This document shows, piece after piece, positions 6,642 through 14,417 of a stretch of 16,545 nt of DNA. Source of the stretch: JAHFJU01 sp964354865. Lineage in GTDB: Bacteria > Patescibacteriota > Gracilibacteria > UBA1369 > UM-FILTER-53-11. Position 1 is the stretch's first letter; each line of letters starts with the position of its first letter. A model generated the notes under the pieces. The model had not been told where the DNA came from. It saw only the letters and a list, made by a program, of their open reading frames with translations, and did not search any database. Location of the stretch: assembly GCA_964354865.1 (NCBI GenBank), contig CAYHBN010000027.1, forward strand, positions 1-16,545, given 5' to 3'. The position numbers were made by a program, and so were the translations under genes.

Positions 6642-7772
6642 ATGAATTATGTACGTACTCTTTTTGACCAACTCCTCGAAAATATTGGGAAAAAGCCAGT
6701 TATTATACTGTATGGTGCACGACAAGTAGGTAAAACGACGTTAATAAAATCCATCTTATCTAAATTTTCAAAAACGCTCTATTTACAGGGAGATGATCCA
6801 AAAGACGCGGCGTTACTTGAACATAGATCGGCCAAAGAACTTGCAGGGCTCGTCTCGGGGTATGAGTTGGTGGTAATTGACGAGGCACAAAGAATTAAAG
6901 ATATTGGAATTACGCTCAAACTTATTGCAGACAATGTTGAAGGGGCAAACGTTATCGCAACAGGTTCATCTTCTTTTGAATTAGCAAATAAGCTAAATGA
7001 GCCGTTGACCGGTCGCAATCGCAAATTTTATATGTATCCGTTGTCTCTTAAAGAAGTTGTCGATGCGTATGGAAAAATATCGGTGAATAAAAATCTTGAT
7101 TCATACATGACGTTCGGCATGTATCCGGCAATTGTTAATGCTGAGTCGCGCGAAGAAAAAGCACTCTTGATAAAAGAATTGGCAGGGGATTATTTGTTCA
7201 AAGATTTATTTATATTTGGAGATATTCGTAACTCATTTGCATTTGAAAAATTGGTAAAACTTCTCGCGTTGCGCGTAGGAAGCGAAATCTCATACACAGA
7301 ACTTGCAAAAGAAGTTGGAGTGAGTCGAGATACCATTTACAACTACGTGAATTTACTCGAACAGGCTTTTATTATTTTCCGTTTAACTCCTTTGTATACA
7401 AACAAAACAAAAGAAATAAATAAGAGCCACAAAATATATTTTTACGATGTAGGAATTCGGAATGCACTAATAGGAAATACAGATCCAATTGAACTTCGAC
7501 CCGACAAAGGAGCGATTTTCGAGAATTTTTTTATTGCAGAAAAAATAAAAGAACGAGCCTATAGTCAACGTACTAGCGAAATACATTTTTGGAGAAATCG
7601 GCAGGGGTCTGAAGTGGATTTTGTAGAATCGGTAAATTCGGGCAAAGAAATCATTGCCTATGAGTGTAAATGGAAAGAATCTGTCGGCATGCCAATCTCA
7701 TTTAAGAACGTATATTCAGACTCAAGCTTTACGTGCATTACTACTGCGAATATTGTGGATAATCTCATATAA
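6642..7772 (+). CDS. AAA_14 / DUF4143 family ATP-binding protein
   Basis: The protein has 376 residues from the ATG at 6642. The N-terminal AAA_14 ATPase has Walker A GARQVGKT (25-32), Walker B VVIDEAQ (77-83) and a sensor-type ATGSSS (107-112) followed by PLTGRNRKFYMYPLSL, all diagnostic of the family. In the middle, SYTELAKEVGVSRDTIYNYVNLLE is a winged-helix-like segment. The C-terminal DUF4143 part (GAIFENFFIAEKI, then HFWRNRQGSEVDFV and IAYECKWK) has the E-x-D-x(n)-E-x-K pattern of a PD-(D/E)xK nuclease-like fold. The biological role of this family is not settled; it is common in mobile or variable regions of prokaryotic genomes. It stands alone on the plus strand just after a direct repeat. 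An alternative start at 6627 adds five residues. Confidence 0.93.
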   Translation: MNYVRTLFDQLLENIGKKPVIILYGARQVGKTTLIKSILSKFSKTLYLQGDDPKDAALLEHRSAKELAGLVSGYELVVIDEAQRIKDIGITLKLIADNVEGANVIATGSSSFELANKLNEPLTGRNRKFYMYPLSLKEVVDAYGKISVNKNLDSYMTFGMYPAIVNAESREEKALLIKELAGDYLFKDLFIFGDIRNSFAFEKLVKLLALRVGSEISYTELAKEVGVSRDTIYNYVNLLEQAFIIFRLTPLYTNKTKEINKSHKIYFYDVGIRNALIGNTDPIELRPDKGAIFENFFIAEKIKERAYSQRTSEIHFWRNRQGSEVDFVESVNSGKEIIAYECKWKESVGMPISFKNVYSDSSFTCITTANIVDNLI

Positions 7773-7817
7773 GCAAAACGCAAAATCATAAATCGAATTT
7801 GAGGACTCTTATGAGCA

Positions 7818-7826
7818 TGATATAAT
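7818..7826 (+). promoter_or_regulatory. Extended -10 (TGATATAAT) for the SPFH/zinc-ribbon operon
   Basis: A perfect extended -10 lies in the 87-base gap after the ATPase gene. A weak -35 (TTTGAG, 7799-7804) stands 16 bases upstream of the TATAAT. The predicted leader is about 27 bases and AT-rich, with no Shine-Dalgarno. Confidence 0.65.
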
Positions 7827-7859
7827 ACAACGAATCAAATATTTTTTAATATCAATACA

Positions 7860-8984
7860 ATGGGCTTTATACAAGCATTTACAGGAGCATTAGGAGGACA
7901 GTTTGCAAACCAATGGTTAGATTATATCGCGCCGCCGGCAACGATGAGAGATCATACTCTTTTAGCGAAGGGTGTTTTTCTTAATACCAATGCAGGTCGT
8001 GGCGAAAACACGAAAGATAATCAGAATATTATTACGAATGGTTCGAAAATATTAGTTCCCGATGGGACCGCTTTAATTGCGGTAGAAAATGGCAACATAA
8101 CAGGAGTAATTACCGAAGCAGGCGGCTATACCTATACTTCTGAAAATGTACCAGAGGCTAAATCGATGTTTTCAGGCGGTGGATTTTTAGCTTCTACATT
8201 CGGAGCCAGTTTTGAACAATTTAAATTTGGTGGCATGCCAGGCAATCAGCAATTCGTCTTTTATGTAAATTTGAAAGATATTGCCGGTTTACGATACGGA
8301 ACTCAAAATCCTATTCGCTATAAAGATGCTAATTACGCTAATGCAATGTTGGCGGTTACTTCTAACGGTACGTACACGATTAAAGTAGTGGATCCTATTT
8401 TGTTATTTAAAAACTTAATTCCAGTTGATATCGCGAGCGGGCAGGGACGTAATGAATTTGTAATCGGAGACGGCGATGCCGGAGTAGAGGATTCTCTCTT
8501 TGCCGGTTTTATTGGTTCTCTTGCGGCGGCACTTTCATTGTTTACCAAAGGAGGAAAATCTATCGACGACATTCAGGGTGGAACTGTTGTTTTTGCAAAA
8601 GCGCTCAATGAAGCGGTAGAAGCTAATTTTCAATGGGGAAGCCGTTACGGTTTGAGTGTTGTTAATGTTCAACCGATGGGTCTTGATTGGGATCAACCAA
8701 GTGTCGATCTTATCAATAAATTCAATACCGGTACTCTTATGCAGGGCACGGTTGGTGCAGCATATGCTCAATCACAAATTGCAGAAGGAGTTAATGCAGC
8801 GGGCAATAATGCAGGAACTTCTGGTGTGATGGGAATGGGTATGGGAATCGGCATGATGGGCGGCGCCGGCGGAATGACTAATCCAGTTGGTACTAATCCT
8901 GTACAGCCAGCAACACCAACACCTGTTCCGAATCAATCATCTGTTCCTCAAAATCAATCTACGCCTCCTGCTGCGGCAAATTAA
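7860..8984 (+). CDS. SPFH-domain protein, YdjI / virion-core-protein-like
   Basis: The protein has 374 residues. The N-terminus (MGFIQAFTGALGGQFANQWLD) and the following SPFH core (SKILVPDGTALIAVENGNITGVI, then FYVNLKDIAGLRYGTQNPIRYKD) match the YdjI-type branch of the SPFH superfamily as I know it. A helical segment after residue 200 precedes a Gly/Met-rich stretch (about 322-340) and a Pro/Thr/Gln-rich tail. YdjI relatives often end in a zinc ribbon; this one has no cysteines, and the zinc ribbons lie instead in the next protein. In Bacillus subtilis ydjI is part of the pspA-ydjGHI membrane-stress locus. The role here, as an oligomeric membrane-domain scaffold, is inferred from that. The next gene starts two bases after this stop codon. 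Confidence 0.85.
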   Translation: MGFIQAFTGALGGQFANQWLDYIAPPATMRDHTLLAKGVFLNTNAGRGENTKDNQNIITNGSKILVPDGTALIAVENGNITGVITEAGGYTYTSENVPEAKSMFSGGGFLASTFGASFEQFKFGGMPGNQQFVFYVNLKDIAGLRYGTQNPIRYKDANYANAMLAVTSNGTYTIKVVDPILLFKNLIPVDIASGQGRNEFVIGDGDAGVEDSLFAGFIGSLAAALSLFTKGGKSIDDIQGGTVVFAKALNEAVEANFQWGSRYGLSVVNVQPMGLDWDQPSVDLINKFNTGTLMQGTVGAAYAQSQIAEGVNAAGNNAGTSGVMGMGMGIGMMGGAGGMTNPVGTNPVQPATPTPVPNQSSVPQNQSTPPAAAN

Positions 8985-8986
8985 TC

Positions 8987-10420
8987 ATGGAACAGACACA
9001 AAAAACTATTATCGGCAGTGATTCAGGCTTAAAAAATGGTCTGAATCGCTGTCCATTCTGCGGCGCGACTGATATTTCTTTCGATGTAAAAACGACACAA
9101 TTAAAGTGTGCGATGTGTCGTTCTTCGTTTGCTCCACCGACTGTAAAAGCTGACGATATTAATCAATTAAAAGGTGAAATTGTTGGCGGTGGTGCCAAAG
9201 ATATTATTGCCGATGCGAAACAAATTTTCACTTTTAAGTGTTCTGCTTGTGGGGCGTCTATTGTTGTAAATACTGAAGAGTCGACTTCTGCGCGATGTCA
9301 TTGGTGTAGGCACAGCTTATCAATCAATGAACAAGTCCCCAATGGTGCCGTGCCAGATATGGTCTTACCTTTCAAGTTAGAGAAATCTGCTGCATGCATT
9401 AAAATTGAGGAATTCGTTAAAAAGCGCCAATTTTATGCACATCCGATTTTCAAAAAAGAGTTCACTACTGAAAATATCATGGGTGTGTATTTCCCGTATA
9501 TGATTGTTGATATAAAGGGTCACAGCACGTTAGTCGGTCAGGGTGAACATTTGGTGCGAAGTTATACCGTTGGCTACGGAAAGCACAGAAGTACACGTTA
9601 TGATGCAGATCTTTATAGTATTAAAAGGGAGTTTGATTTATTAATTGACGATTTAACTATCGAGTCATCGACAGAGAAGTTGAATCAAAATGTTAACACG
9701 AATACCAATAACATTATCAATGCGATCATGCCTTTTGATACTGAGAATTGTGTCGATTGGAATGCTAATTTTTTAAAAGGATATGCCAGTGAGAAACGTG
9801 ATACTAATACTGATAACATTAAGCCTCTTTTGATTACACAATCTAAAGATATCGCTCGCTGTAAGGCAAATGAAAGCCTGACTTTTTATAATCGCGGCGT
9901 TATGTGGCTTTCAGAAGAGTTACATGTCGATGGTTTGTCATGGAAGTCAGCCTATTTGCCAGTTTGGGTATATAGCTATTTTCAAAAAGATATTAAAATT
10001 GTGCATTATTGTTCAGTAAATGCTCGAAGTGGTGAAACTATGGGCTCTGTTCCCATTAACAAAGTAAAGTTGTTTTTTTTCTCGGCACTTATTGAATTGG
10101 TAGGCGTATTCATTGGTACCTCAATATTTATTTCAGTTGATGATGATATTCGTGGATTAGGATTCGTGGGTTACACACTAGGCTTTATCTATTACTACAT
10201 TATTTGGGCAAAATATCGTAATGCGGGGCAACGTCATTTTTATGAAAAGGAGACAAAGGCTACAGTTAATAATCTGCAAAAATCCGATGAGCTTGTTGAT
10301 CAGCGCACAGGTTTAAGTAATTCTAGTATGATTGGTGCCAATAATACTAAGGTTAACGGTAATCTCAACAGAGGTGACGGCAGTTCTCTTGGAGAATCTG
10401 TTGTAAGATTAATTAAGTGA
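8987..10420 (+). CDS. Double zinc-ribbon membrane protein (YdjG-like / TFIIB-type zinc ribbon protein)
   Basis: The protein has 477 residues. Two treble-clef or ribbon-type zinc sites open it: C22/C25 with C41/C44 and C85/C88 with C104/C107 (CPFC, CAMC, CSAC, CHWC). A long globular middle follows (VPDMVLPFKLEK, then QFYAHPIFKKEF and GVYFPYMIVD), as in proteins usually labelled TFIIB-type zinc-ribbon-containing. Two hydrophobic helices lie near 361-385 and 394-412, so the zinc ribbons are probably cytoplasmic at a membrane-anchored protein. The tail is polar and Asn/Ser-rich. It starts two bases after the SPFH gene with no Shine-Dalgarno, so translational coupling is likely. The pairing mirrors ydjG and ydjI of Bacillus. 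A DNA-binding role is possible but not shown by the sequence. Confidence 0.8.
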   Translation: MEQTQKTIIGSDSGLKNGLNRCPFCGATDISFDVKTTQLKCAMCRSSFAPPTVKADDINQLKGEIVGGGAKDIIADAKQIFTFKCSACGASIVVNTEESTSARCHWCRHSLSINEQVPNGAVPDMVLPFKLEKSAACIKIEEFVKKRQFYAHPIFKKEFTTENIMGVYFPYMIVDIKGHSTLVGQGEHLVRSYTVGYGKHRSTRYDADLYSIKREFDLLIDDLTIESSTEKLNQNVNTNTNNIINAIMPFDTENCVDWNANFLKGYASEKRDTNTDNIKPLLITQSKDIARCKANESLTFYNRGVMWLSEELHVDGLSWKSAYLPVWVYSYFQKDIKIVHYCSVNARSGETMGSVPINKVKLFFFSALIELVGVFIGTSIFISVDDDIRGLGFVGYTLGFIYYYIIWAKYRNAGQRHFYEKETKATVNNLQKSDELVDQRTGLSNSSMIGANNTKVNGNLNRGDGSSLGESVVRLIK

Positions 10421-10451
10421 AAGAAAAAACTCCAACTGGTGCTATGCCAAA

Positions 10452-10480
10452 AGCGCTCCCGTTTATACGTGTGGAGCGCT
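10452..10480. terminator. Bidirectional hairpin terminator between convergent genes
   Basis: AGCGCTCC (10452-10459) and GGAGCGCT (10473-10480) form a perfect 8-base-pair GC-rich stem with a 13-base loop. It lies midway between the converging stops at 10420 and 10500. Read on the minus strand it is followed by TTTT, giving a plausible terminator for the cupredoxin gene. On the plus strand the following sequence is only loosely T-rich. Confidence 0.7.
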
Positions 10481-10499
10481 CATGTGCAATGTGTTTTGA

Positions 10500-10952
10500 T
10501 TATTCTATTACCGTCACCGTTGCACGCATTTTTGGGTGCGGAGCGCAGTGATAGGTGTGGGTTCCTACGTTATTGAAAACATGATTGTATTCGTCGCCTT
10601 TACCGAGAAGGGCGCTCGAAAGCTCTTCGCCTTGATCTGAGGTTACCGTGTGAGCAACGCTGTCATTATTTCTCCAGGTAATTTTCGTGCCTTTTTTGAC
10701 GGTAAGTGTGCTAGGTGAATAAGCAAAATTACTCATTACAATCTGGGTTGTTGGCACGGTGACTGACTTTTGGGTCGTTACATTTTTGGCTGATTGTGCA
10801 GTAGCTGTGGCAGCCGGAGCAGGCGCCGTTTCTGTCGATGTAGCAAGGGTTTCCGATGGATTTGGTGTAGCACTTTCTTCTGTTGAAAAAAGACTGCAGC
10901 CACTAAGAACGAGCACTAAAATGCCAAGCGGAATGAGTATTTTGGTACGCAT
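10500..10952 (-). CDS. Amicyanin-like cupredoxin lipoprotein
   Basis: The protein has 150 residues. A type II signal peptide with lipobox LSGC (lipidated Cys19) precedes a low-complexity Ala/Thr/Pro linker to about residue 66. A single blue-copper domain follows (VMSNFAYSPSTLTVKKGTKITW). The four copper ligands are all present: H101 in AHTVTS, then C136, H139 and M142 in YHCAPHPKM. The short C-x2-H-x2-M loop is the amicyanin type, not the C-x2-H-x4-M of plastocyanin and pseudoazurin. The predicted role is a membrane-tethered, cell-surface electron carrier or copper-binding protein. No partner oxidase or dehydrogenase is in the window. It follows the HAD gene by 30 bases and has its own likely -10 box. 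Confidence 0.93.
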   Translation of the reverse strand: MRTKILIPLGILVLVLSGCSLFSTEESATPNPSETLATSTETAPAPAATATAQSAKNVTTQKSVTVPTTQIVMSNFAYSPSTLTVKKGTKITWRNNDSVAHTVTSDQGEELSSALLGKGDEYNHVFNNVGTHTYHCAPHPKMRATVTVIE

Positions 10953-10979
10953 AGTAATTTTTGTTAAGAAATATCTCCT

Positions 10980-10988
10980 ATTCTAGCA
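10980..10988 (-). promoter_or_regulatory. Extended -10 (TGCTAGAAT) for the cupredoxin gene
   Basis: On the minus strand TGCTAGAAT contains the TAG stop codon of the HAD gene (10983-10985). It lies 27 bases before the cupredoxin ATG. An AGGAG follows the box but is about 20 bases from the start, too far to act as a normal Shine-Dalgarno. Confidence 0.45.
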
Positions 10989-11867
10989 CAGAAGCCCAAT
11001 TATTTCACTCGGATGTCGTGCCACGCGAATGAGATTTTTATCTGCTTGTGAACCTGGTACGGCGTCGGTTGCCTCTGCGCTGCTCTGTGGTTTTGATAGT
11101 TGCATGTTTCGTCCTGCAACGCGCTGCGGCGCAAACCTCTGAATGCGCGCAACGTCAGCTGGATTTGCTGCGCCATAGGCGGCGTGAATTCCTCTACACC
11201 CATACAGTCGCGCCAAACCCATATCTTTTGCATCGTTATCGCCTATCATGACAACCTGTCGGGCGATTTGTTCACGTGTCATGTCCAAAATACTTTCTAA
11301 ATCGCTATGCGGCTTTTCATTCGGTGCAATATGAGTAATGGGCTCGTTGGCCCGCTCTGTGAGTGATCTCTGAAAATGAGTTGGAAGATCGCGAATATCA
11401 GGGCCTGGCATTGCATGTATCGAGTCGAAAAATAAAGATAAGTTTGCATGTCGAATTCGTGCCCGTGCCTGTGGTTCTGGTGCATCAGTCAGAAGAATTT
11501 GTTTTAATCCCCGGCCATGAATGAGCTGTAGCGGTTCTTCAATGCCATCATAGAGATGTAAATTTGCTCGTCTTACTCTTGAAAATACACCTTGTACGCG
11601 CGAAATGGTTGCGTCTTGGTCGAAATTTTCGACATTATTAAAAAAACCAGCGCCATTGAGTCCTTGAATAACACGAGGATCTTCAAGAGTGCCTTTCTCA
11701 GCATAAAAAGCTTTCATTGCGGCGGCTGTCGTTTCAAAATCCGTATCTGCAATTCGTGCAATTTCTTCACACATTGCCTCGTAGGCGGGCACGGCGTAGC
11801 CCATCCAATCCCAAAGGGTATTGTCACCGTCCCAAATAACAGTCGATATTTCTGACATAGTCGACAT
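10983..11867 (-). CDS. HAD-superfamily hydrolase
   Basis: The protein has 294 residues from the ATG at 11865-11867. The HAD catalytic motifs are complete: motif I WDGDNT with nucleophile D13 and acid D15, motif II LLTDA with T127, motif III NEKPHSD with K185, and motif IV GDNDAKD at 209-215. An alpha-helical cap lies between motifs I and II, as in subclass I phosphatases. The substrate cannot be told; small phosphorylated metabolites are usual for the family. The C-terminal 50 residues after the Rossmann core (from about 245) are polar and look like an extra tail. Alternative starts are the GTG at 11877-11879 and the ATG at 11856-11858. A TAATAT at 11881-11886 (minus strand) is a possible -10 giving a leader of about six bases to the chosen ATG. 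Confidence 0.88.
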   Translation of the reverse strand: MSTMSEISTVIWDGDNTLWDWMGYAVPAYEAMCEEIARIADTDFETTAAAMKAFYAEKGTLEDPRVIQGLNGAGFFNNVENFDQDATISRVQGVFSRVRRANLHLYDGIEEPLQLIHGRGLKQILLTDAPEPQARARIRHANLSLFFDSIHAMPGPDIRDLPTHFQRSLTERANEPITHIAPNEKPHSDLESILDMTREQIARQVVMIGDNDAKDMGLARLYGCRGIHAAYGAANPADVARIQRFAPQRVAGRNMQLSKPQSSAEATDAVPGSQADKNLIRVARHPSEIIGLLC

Positions 11868-11902
11868 TAGACATAACACGATATTATTCTGTTATCAATA
11901 GA

Positions 11903-12310
11903 TTAGGCCTTGCGCTCCAACGCAAAGAAATCCTGCACACTTTGCTTCATTTGATTATCGGTCATTGTGTCTGCAACATTAACCGTTACAACTGCGTTTT
12001 TCATCGATTTATTATCAGCAATCTCATTTTTGAGAACATTCTTTGCTGTCGATGGTCCAAAAATCAAAATTTCGCTGCCATCATGAATCTTTGCCATAAC
12101 TTGTTTGGCAAACTTGGTGGTTTCGTTATTGCGACGGGTATCGTGACTTGTCTGGTTAGAAAGCGTTGAATGTTCGCTGCTATTAATACCTCCTTTGTGG
12201 TGTGCCTCTACCTCTGACGTAAGCACTTCGGTTCCGATTACTTGTGTCTCATCGACGGTAAAAATATGTGCTTGGTTGTGGTCGATCCAAATGCCGTATC
12301 GTTTTTTCAT
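11903..12310 (-). CDS. Small eRF1-domain-3-like (baeRF / 'translational machinery protein' type) protein
   Basis: The protein has 135 residues. The N-terminus RYGIWIDHNQAHIF and the C-terminal half (ILIFGPSTAKNVLKNEI at 81-97, then TVNVADTMTDNQMKQSVQDFF) resemble the small bacterial proteins related to eRF1/Pelota domain 3 that are often named translational machinery protein. The histidine- and serine-rich centre (36-60) looks disordered. A link to ribosomes is known only by family association; no catalytic residue is evident. It probably has its own promoter: TATACT boxes occur on the minus strand at 12325-12330 and 12336-12341, the nearer 14 bases before the ATG. The HAD gene begins 35 bases downstream of its stop, so the two may be cotranscribed. 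Confidence 0.7.
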   Translation of the reverse strand: MKKRYGIWIDHNQAHIFTVDETQVIGTEVLTSEVEAHHKGGINSSEHSTLSNQTSHDTRRNNETTKFAKQVMAKIHDGSEILIFGPSTAKNVLKNEIADNKSMKNAVVTVNVADTMTDNQMKQSVQDFFALERKA

Positions 12311-12349
12311 ATGAATAAAAGTTAAGTATAAGCCTAGTATAGAGAATTA

Positions 12350-12358
12350 TGGTATAAT
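12350..12358 (+). promoter_or_regulatory. Extended -10 (TGGTATAAT) for the PLD operon
   Basis: A perfect extended -10 lies in the 93-base divergent region shared with the minus-strand eRF1-domain-like gene. The predicted start near 12365 leaves a leader of about 39 bases that is A-rich and has no Shine-Dalgarno. Confidence 0.65.
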
Positions 12359-12403
12359 GTAACAGGTTAAAAAGAGTGAATCTGTAAAACGAAAAATTAA
12401 AAA

Positions 12404-13768
12404 ATGCAACATCGAAAAGATGTCTTTAATGCCATCGAAAAAATTAAAAATTTAATGCGTCGAAAACATCCTCGAAAAGGCAAGGTTGGTGTGTTATTGA
12501 ACGATATTAATAGAAATATTTTTGAGCTAGAGGGCCGGTATCTCGTTCTTTTTGAGAAAGGATTACTTCACAAACTTAAAAAAATATTCCCTAAACATTT
12601 GTTATTCAGCCATCATCACTCAGTTATTGAATTTACAAAAACAATGAAATTGTTGGTCGATGGCAAAGAGGCTTTTGGACAACTACTTCATAATATTGAA
12701 AATGCGAAGCATACTATTCTTTTCCAAATGTTCATTTGGAAAAATGATGGTATCGGAATTGAAATAGGTAAAAAACTTTTAGAAGCTGCGCAGCGCGGCG
12801 TTCTGGTCCACATTTACAAAGATGCACTGGGAAGTATTTTTGAGATAGGAGGACCGGGAGGGCGCGGATTTTTTAAGTCAAAATTGAATTTTTTTTGGAA
12901 TCTCATTTCAAAAATATTTCTCTTTTTTTACAATGAGCCGGCAACTGAAAAAGAGCCTGATTTTAGTATTTCCGATGCCCTTTTGTCTCACAAGAATGTG
13001 ACTATTTTAAAAGATCACTTTTCAAAGGATCATTCGAAATATTTTATTTTTGATGAAGAAATATTAATGCTTGGTGGAATGAATATCGGAGATGAGTATT
13101 ATAAAGATTGCGACGGGAAAAAAGCACGCCACGATTACATGGTCGAGATGGATAGCAAAACGGTTGTCCGTAAATTTCAGCATCGCCTAAAGGGTTCGTG
13201 GGTTGACGATTTTGACGCAGGTTCATCTGTCGAATTTGCCTATAATATTCATTCACATGATGGAAAACAATTTGAGATAATGGCGAAATTCGAGGAGTTT
13301 TTGCATCTGGCTAAAAAAGAAGTCATTATAGAGATGGCGTATCTTGGGCACCCTGCTGTCACGCGTGCCATTGTAGATGCTGCAAATCGCGGTGTTTCTA
13401 TAACCCTTATTATTCCTCAGAAATCCAACCTACAAGATAGTCTCAATAAATATATTGCGAGAAAAATTTTGAGAGATACTGAATGGAAGGTAAAAGTCTT
13501 ACTGTACCCAAAACCACTCCATGCAAAAGCTCTTATCGTAGATGGAACAGTATCTTTTTTAGGGTCTGCAAATTTGAATATCGGCGCACTGAGAACCCTA
13601 AAAGAGACCAATGTGATTGTGAATGATTCAACGTGTCAATTTACTGATAGATTTAAAGAAACACTTGCACACGATTGCACGATTTCTATTCCCGTTACAC
13701 TCGAAAGCCAACTTTCATTTAATAGGCTTACTGCCTTTGGTGAAATGGTTATTGCAATTCTTTTTTGA
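12404..13768 (+). CDS. Phospholipase D-superfamily protein, cardiolipin synthase-like
   Basis: The protein has 454 residues. Two HKD motifs define the PLD superfamily: H210/K212/D217 in DHSKYFIFDEE followed by GGMNIGDEY, and H373/K375/D380 in LHAKALIVDG followed by GSANLNIGAL. The paired arrangement, the FQMFIWKNDGIG strand before the first motif and the lone amphipathic/hydrophobic stretch near 160-177 fit cardiolipin synthase (Cls) and related phosphatidyltransferases. The N-terminal 80 residues are basic and lack the two transmembrane helices of classical ClsA, so membrane binding would be peripheral. Nuclease-type PLD activity is an alternative. It is the first gene of a same-strand run; the next start is four bases after its stop. 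Confidence 0.88.
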   Translation: MQHRKDVFNAIEKIKNLMRRKHPRKGKVGVLLNDINRNIFELEGRYLVLFEKGLLHKLKKIFPKHLLFSHHHSVIEFTKTMKLLVDGKEAFGQLLHNIENAKHTILFQMFIWKNDGIGIEIGKKLLEAAQRGVLVHIYKDALGSIFEIGGPGGRGFFKSKLNFFWNLISKIFLFFYNEPATEKEPDFSISDALLSHKNVTILKDHFSKDHSKYFIFDEEILMLGGMNIGDEYYKDCDGKKARHDYMVEMDSKTVVRKFQHRLKGSWVDDFDAGSSVEFAYNIHSHDGKQFEIMAKFEEFLHLAKKEVIIEMAYLGHPAVTRAIVDAANRGVSITLIIPQKSNLQDSLNKYIARKILRDTEWKVKVLLYPKPLHAKALIVDGTVSFLGSANLNIGALRTLKETNVIVNDSTCQFTDRFKETLAHDCTISIPVTLESQLSFNRLTAFGEMVIAILF

Positions 13769-13772
13769 ACAT

Positions 13773-14408
13773 ATGAATTTTAGACATCATATAATTCACA
13801 ATTTTCCTCCTCACTACCCACTGTGGAAGAAAATTCTCAGCAATGCAATATTTTTTGTTGGAGGTATGATAATTCATCACCGCAAGAATCTTTTAAATAA
13901 TTTAGATTTTGTAAAAGCTGTTTATAATCTTAAAAAAGGAGATACGGTTCTCGTCGGAGGGTTGCGTCGATTTTCGAGTTTGATTATTGGCAGGCCATTT
14001 ACCCATACGTTGCTCTATGTGGGAGGACGAAGATTTATTCATGCGATCGGTGATGGCGTAGAGTATGTGTCTGTGCATGATATTTTTTGCGAATATGACA
14101 CCATGCTTATTCTCCGGCCAAAACATCTATCGAAGATCGAGCTAAAAAAGGCCTGTATGTATGCGCAACAACAGATAGGAAAACCATATAACTTTGATTT
14201 TACGATGGATGAAGAGCGTTTTTACTGCGCTGAACTTATAGCATACGCATACAAAAATGCTGGGTACGATTGTGGTATTTTCGAGGAGCTTAAAAAAAGG
14301 CACTCAGAAGTTATTCGCCCCTCATTTTTTATAGAGAAAAAGTTTAAGGTCGTAATGAAATCCCATACGCTCAAAGAGCATCACGGCGAATATACCGCGT
14401 CGTGCTAA
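13773..14408 (+). CDS. YiiX/NlpC-P60-like permuted papain-fold protein
   Basis: The protein has 211 residues from the ATG at 13773. The core starts with KKGDTVLVGGLRRFSSLIIG, then FTHTLLYVGGRRFIHAIGDGVEY (candidate catalytic H78) and RFYCAELIAYAYKNAG (candidate nucleophile C152). That order, His before Cys, is the circularly permuted NlpC/P60 arrangement of YiiX, YaeF and LRAT-like enzymes. Such proteins act on amide or ester bonds, often of lipids or peptidoglycan; the substrate here is unknown. The hydrophobic stretch near 20-35 could associate with membrane, but no signal peptide is clear. An in-frame start at 13623 lies within the PLD gene and would prepend residues that are an antisense-free frame shadow. 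Coupling to the PLD gene suggests a shared lipid or envelope role. Confidence 0.85.
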   Translation: MNFRHHIIHNFPPHYPLWKKILSNAIFFVGGMIIHHRKNLLNNLDFVKAVYNLKKGDTVLVGGLRRFSSLIIGRPFTHTLLYVGGRRFIHAIGDGVEYVSVHDIFCEYDTMLILRPKHLSKIELKKACMYAQQQIGKPYNFDFTMDEERFYCAELIAYAYKNAGYDCGIFEELKKRHSEVIRPSFFIEKKFKVVMKSHTLKEHHGEYTASC

Positions 14409-14411
14409 ACT
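14403..14411 (+). promoter_or_regulatory. Possible extended -10 (TGCTAAACT) for the Smr gene
   Basis: TAAACT lies six bases before the ATG at 14418, with a TG extension. It contains the TAA stop of the preceding gene (14406-14408). It matches TATAAT at four of six positions, so it may be chance within an operon. Confidence 0.35.
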
Positions 14412-14417
14412 CAATCT

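Noticed and set aside
4756..7859. Integrated element with att sites at the tRNA 3' end
   Set aside because: No second copy of the tRNA 3' end and no integrase were found in the window, so only a weak island suggestion is kept.
10965..10980. AGGAG before the cupredoxin gene as a Shine-Dalgarno
   Set aside because: It is about 20 bases from the ATG, well beyond a working spacing.
13623..13772. Upstream in-frame start of the YiiX-like gene
   Set aside because: It would run 146 bases inside the PLD gene on the same strand. The ATG at 13773, four bases after the PLD stop, fits a coupled gene pair, and the family domain begins after it.
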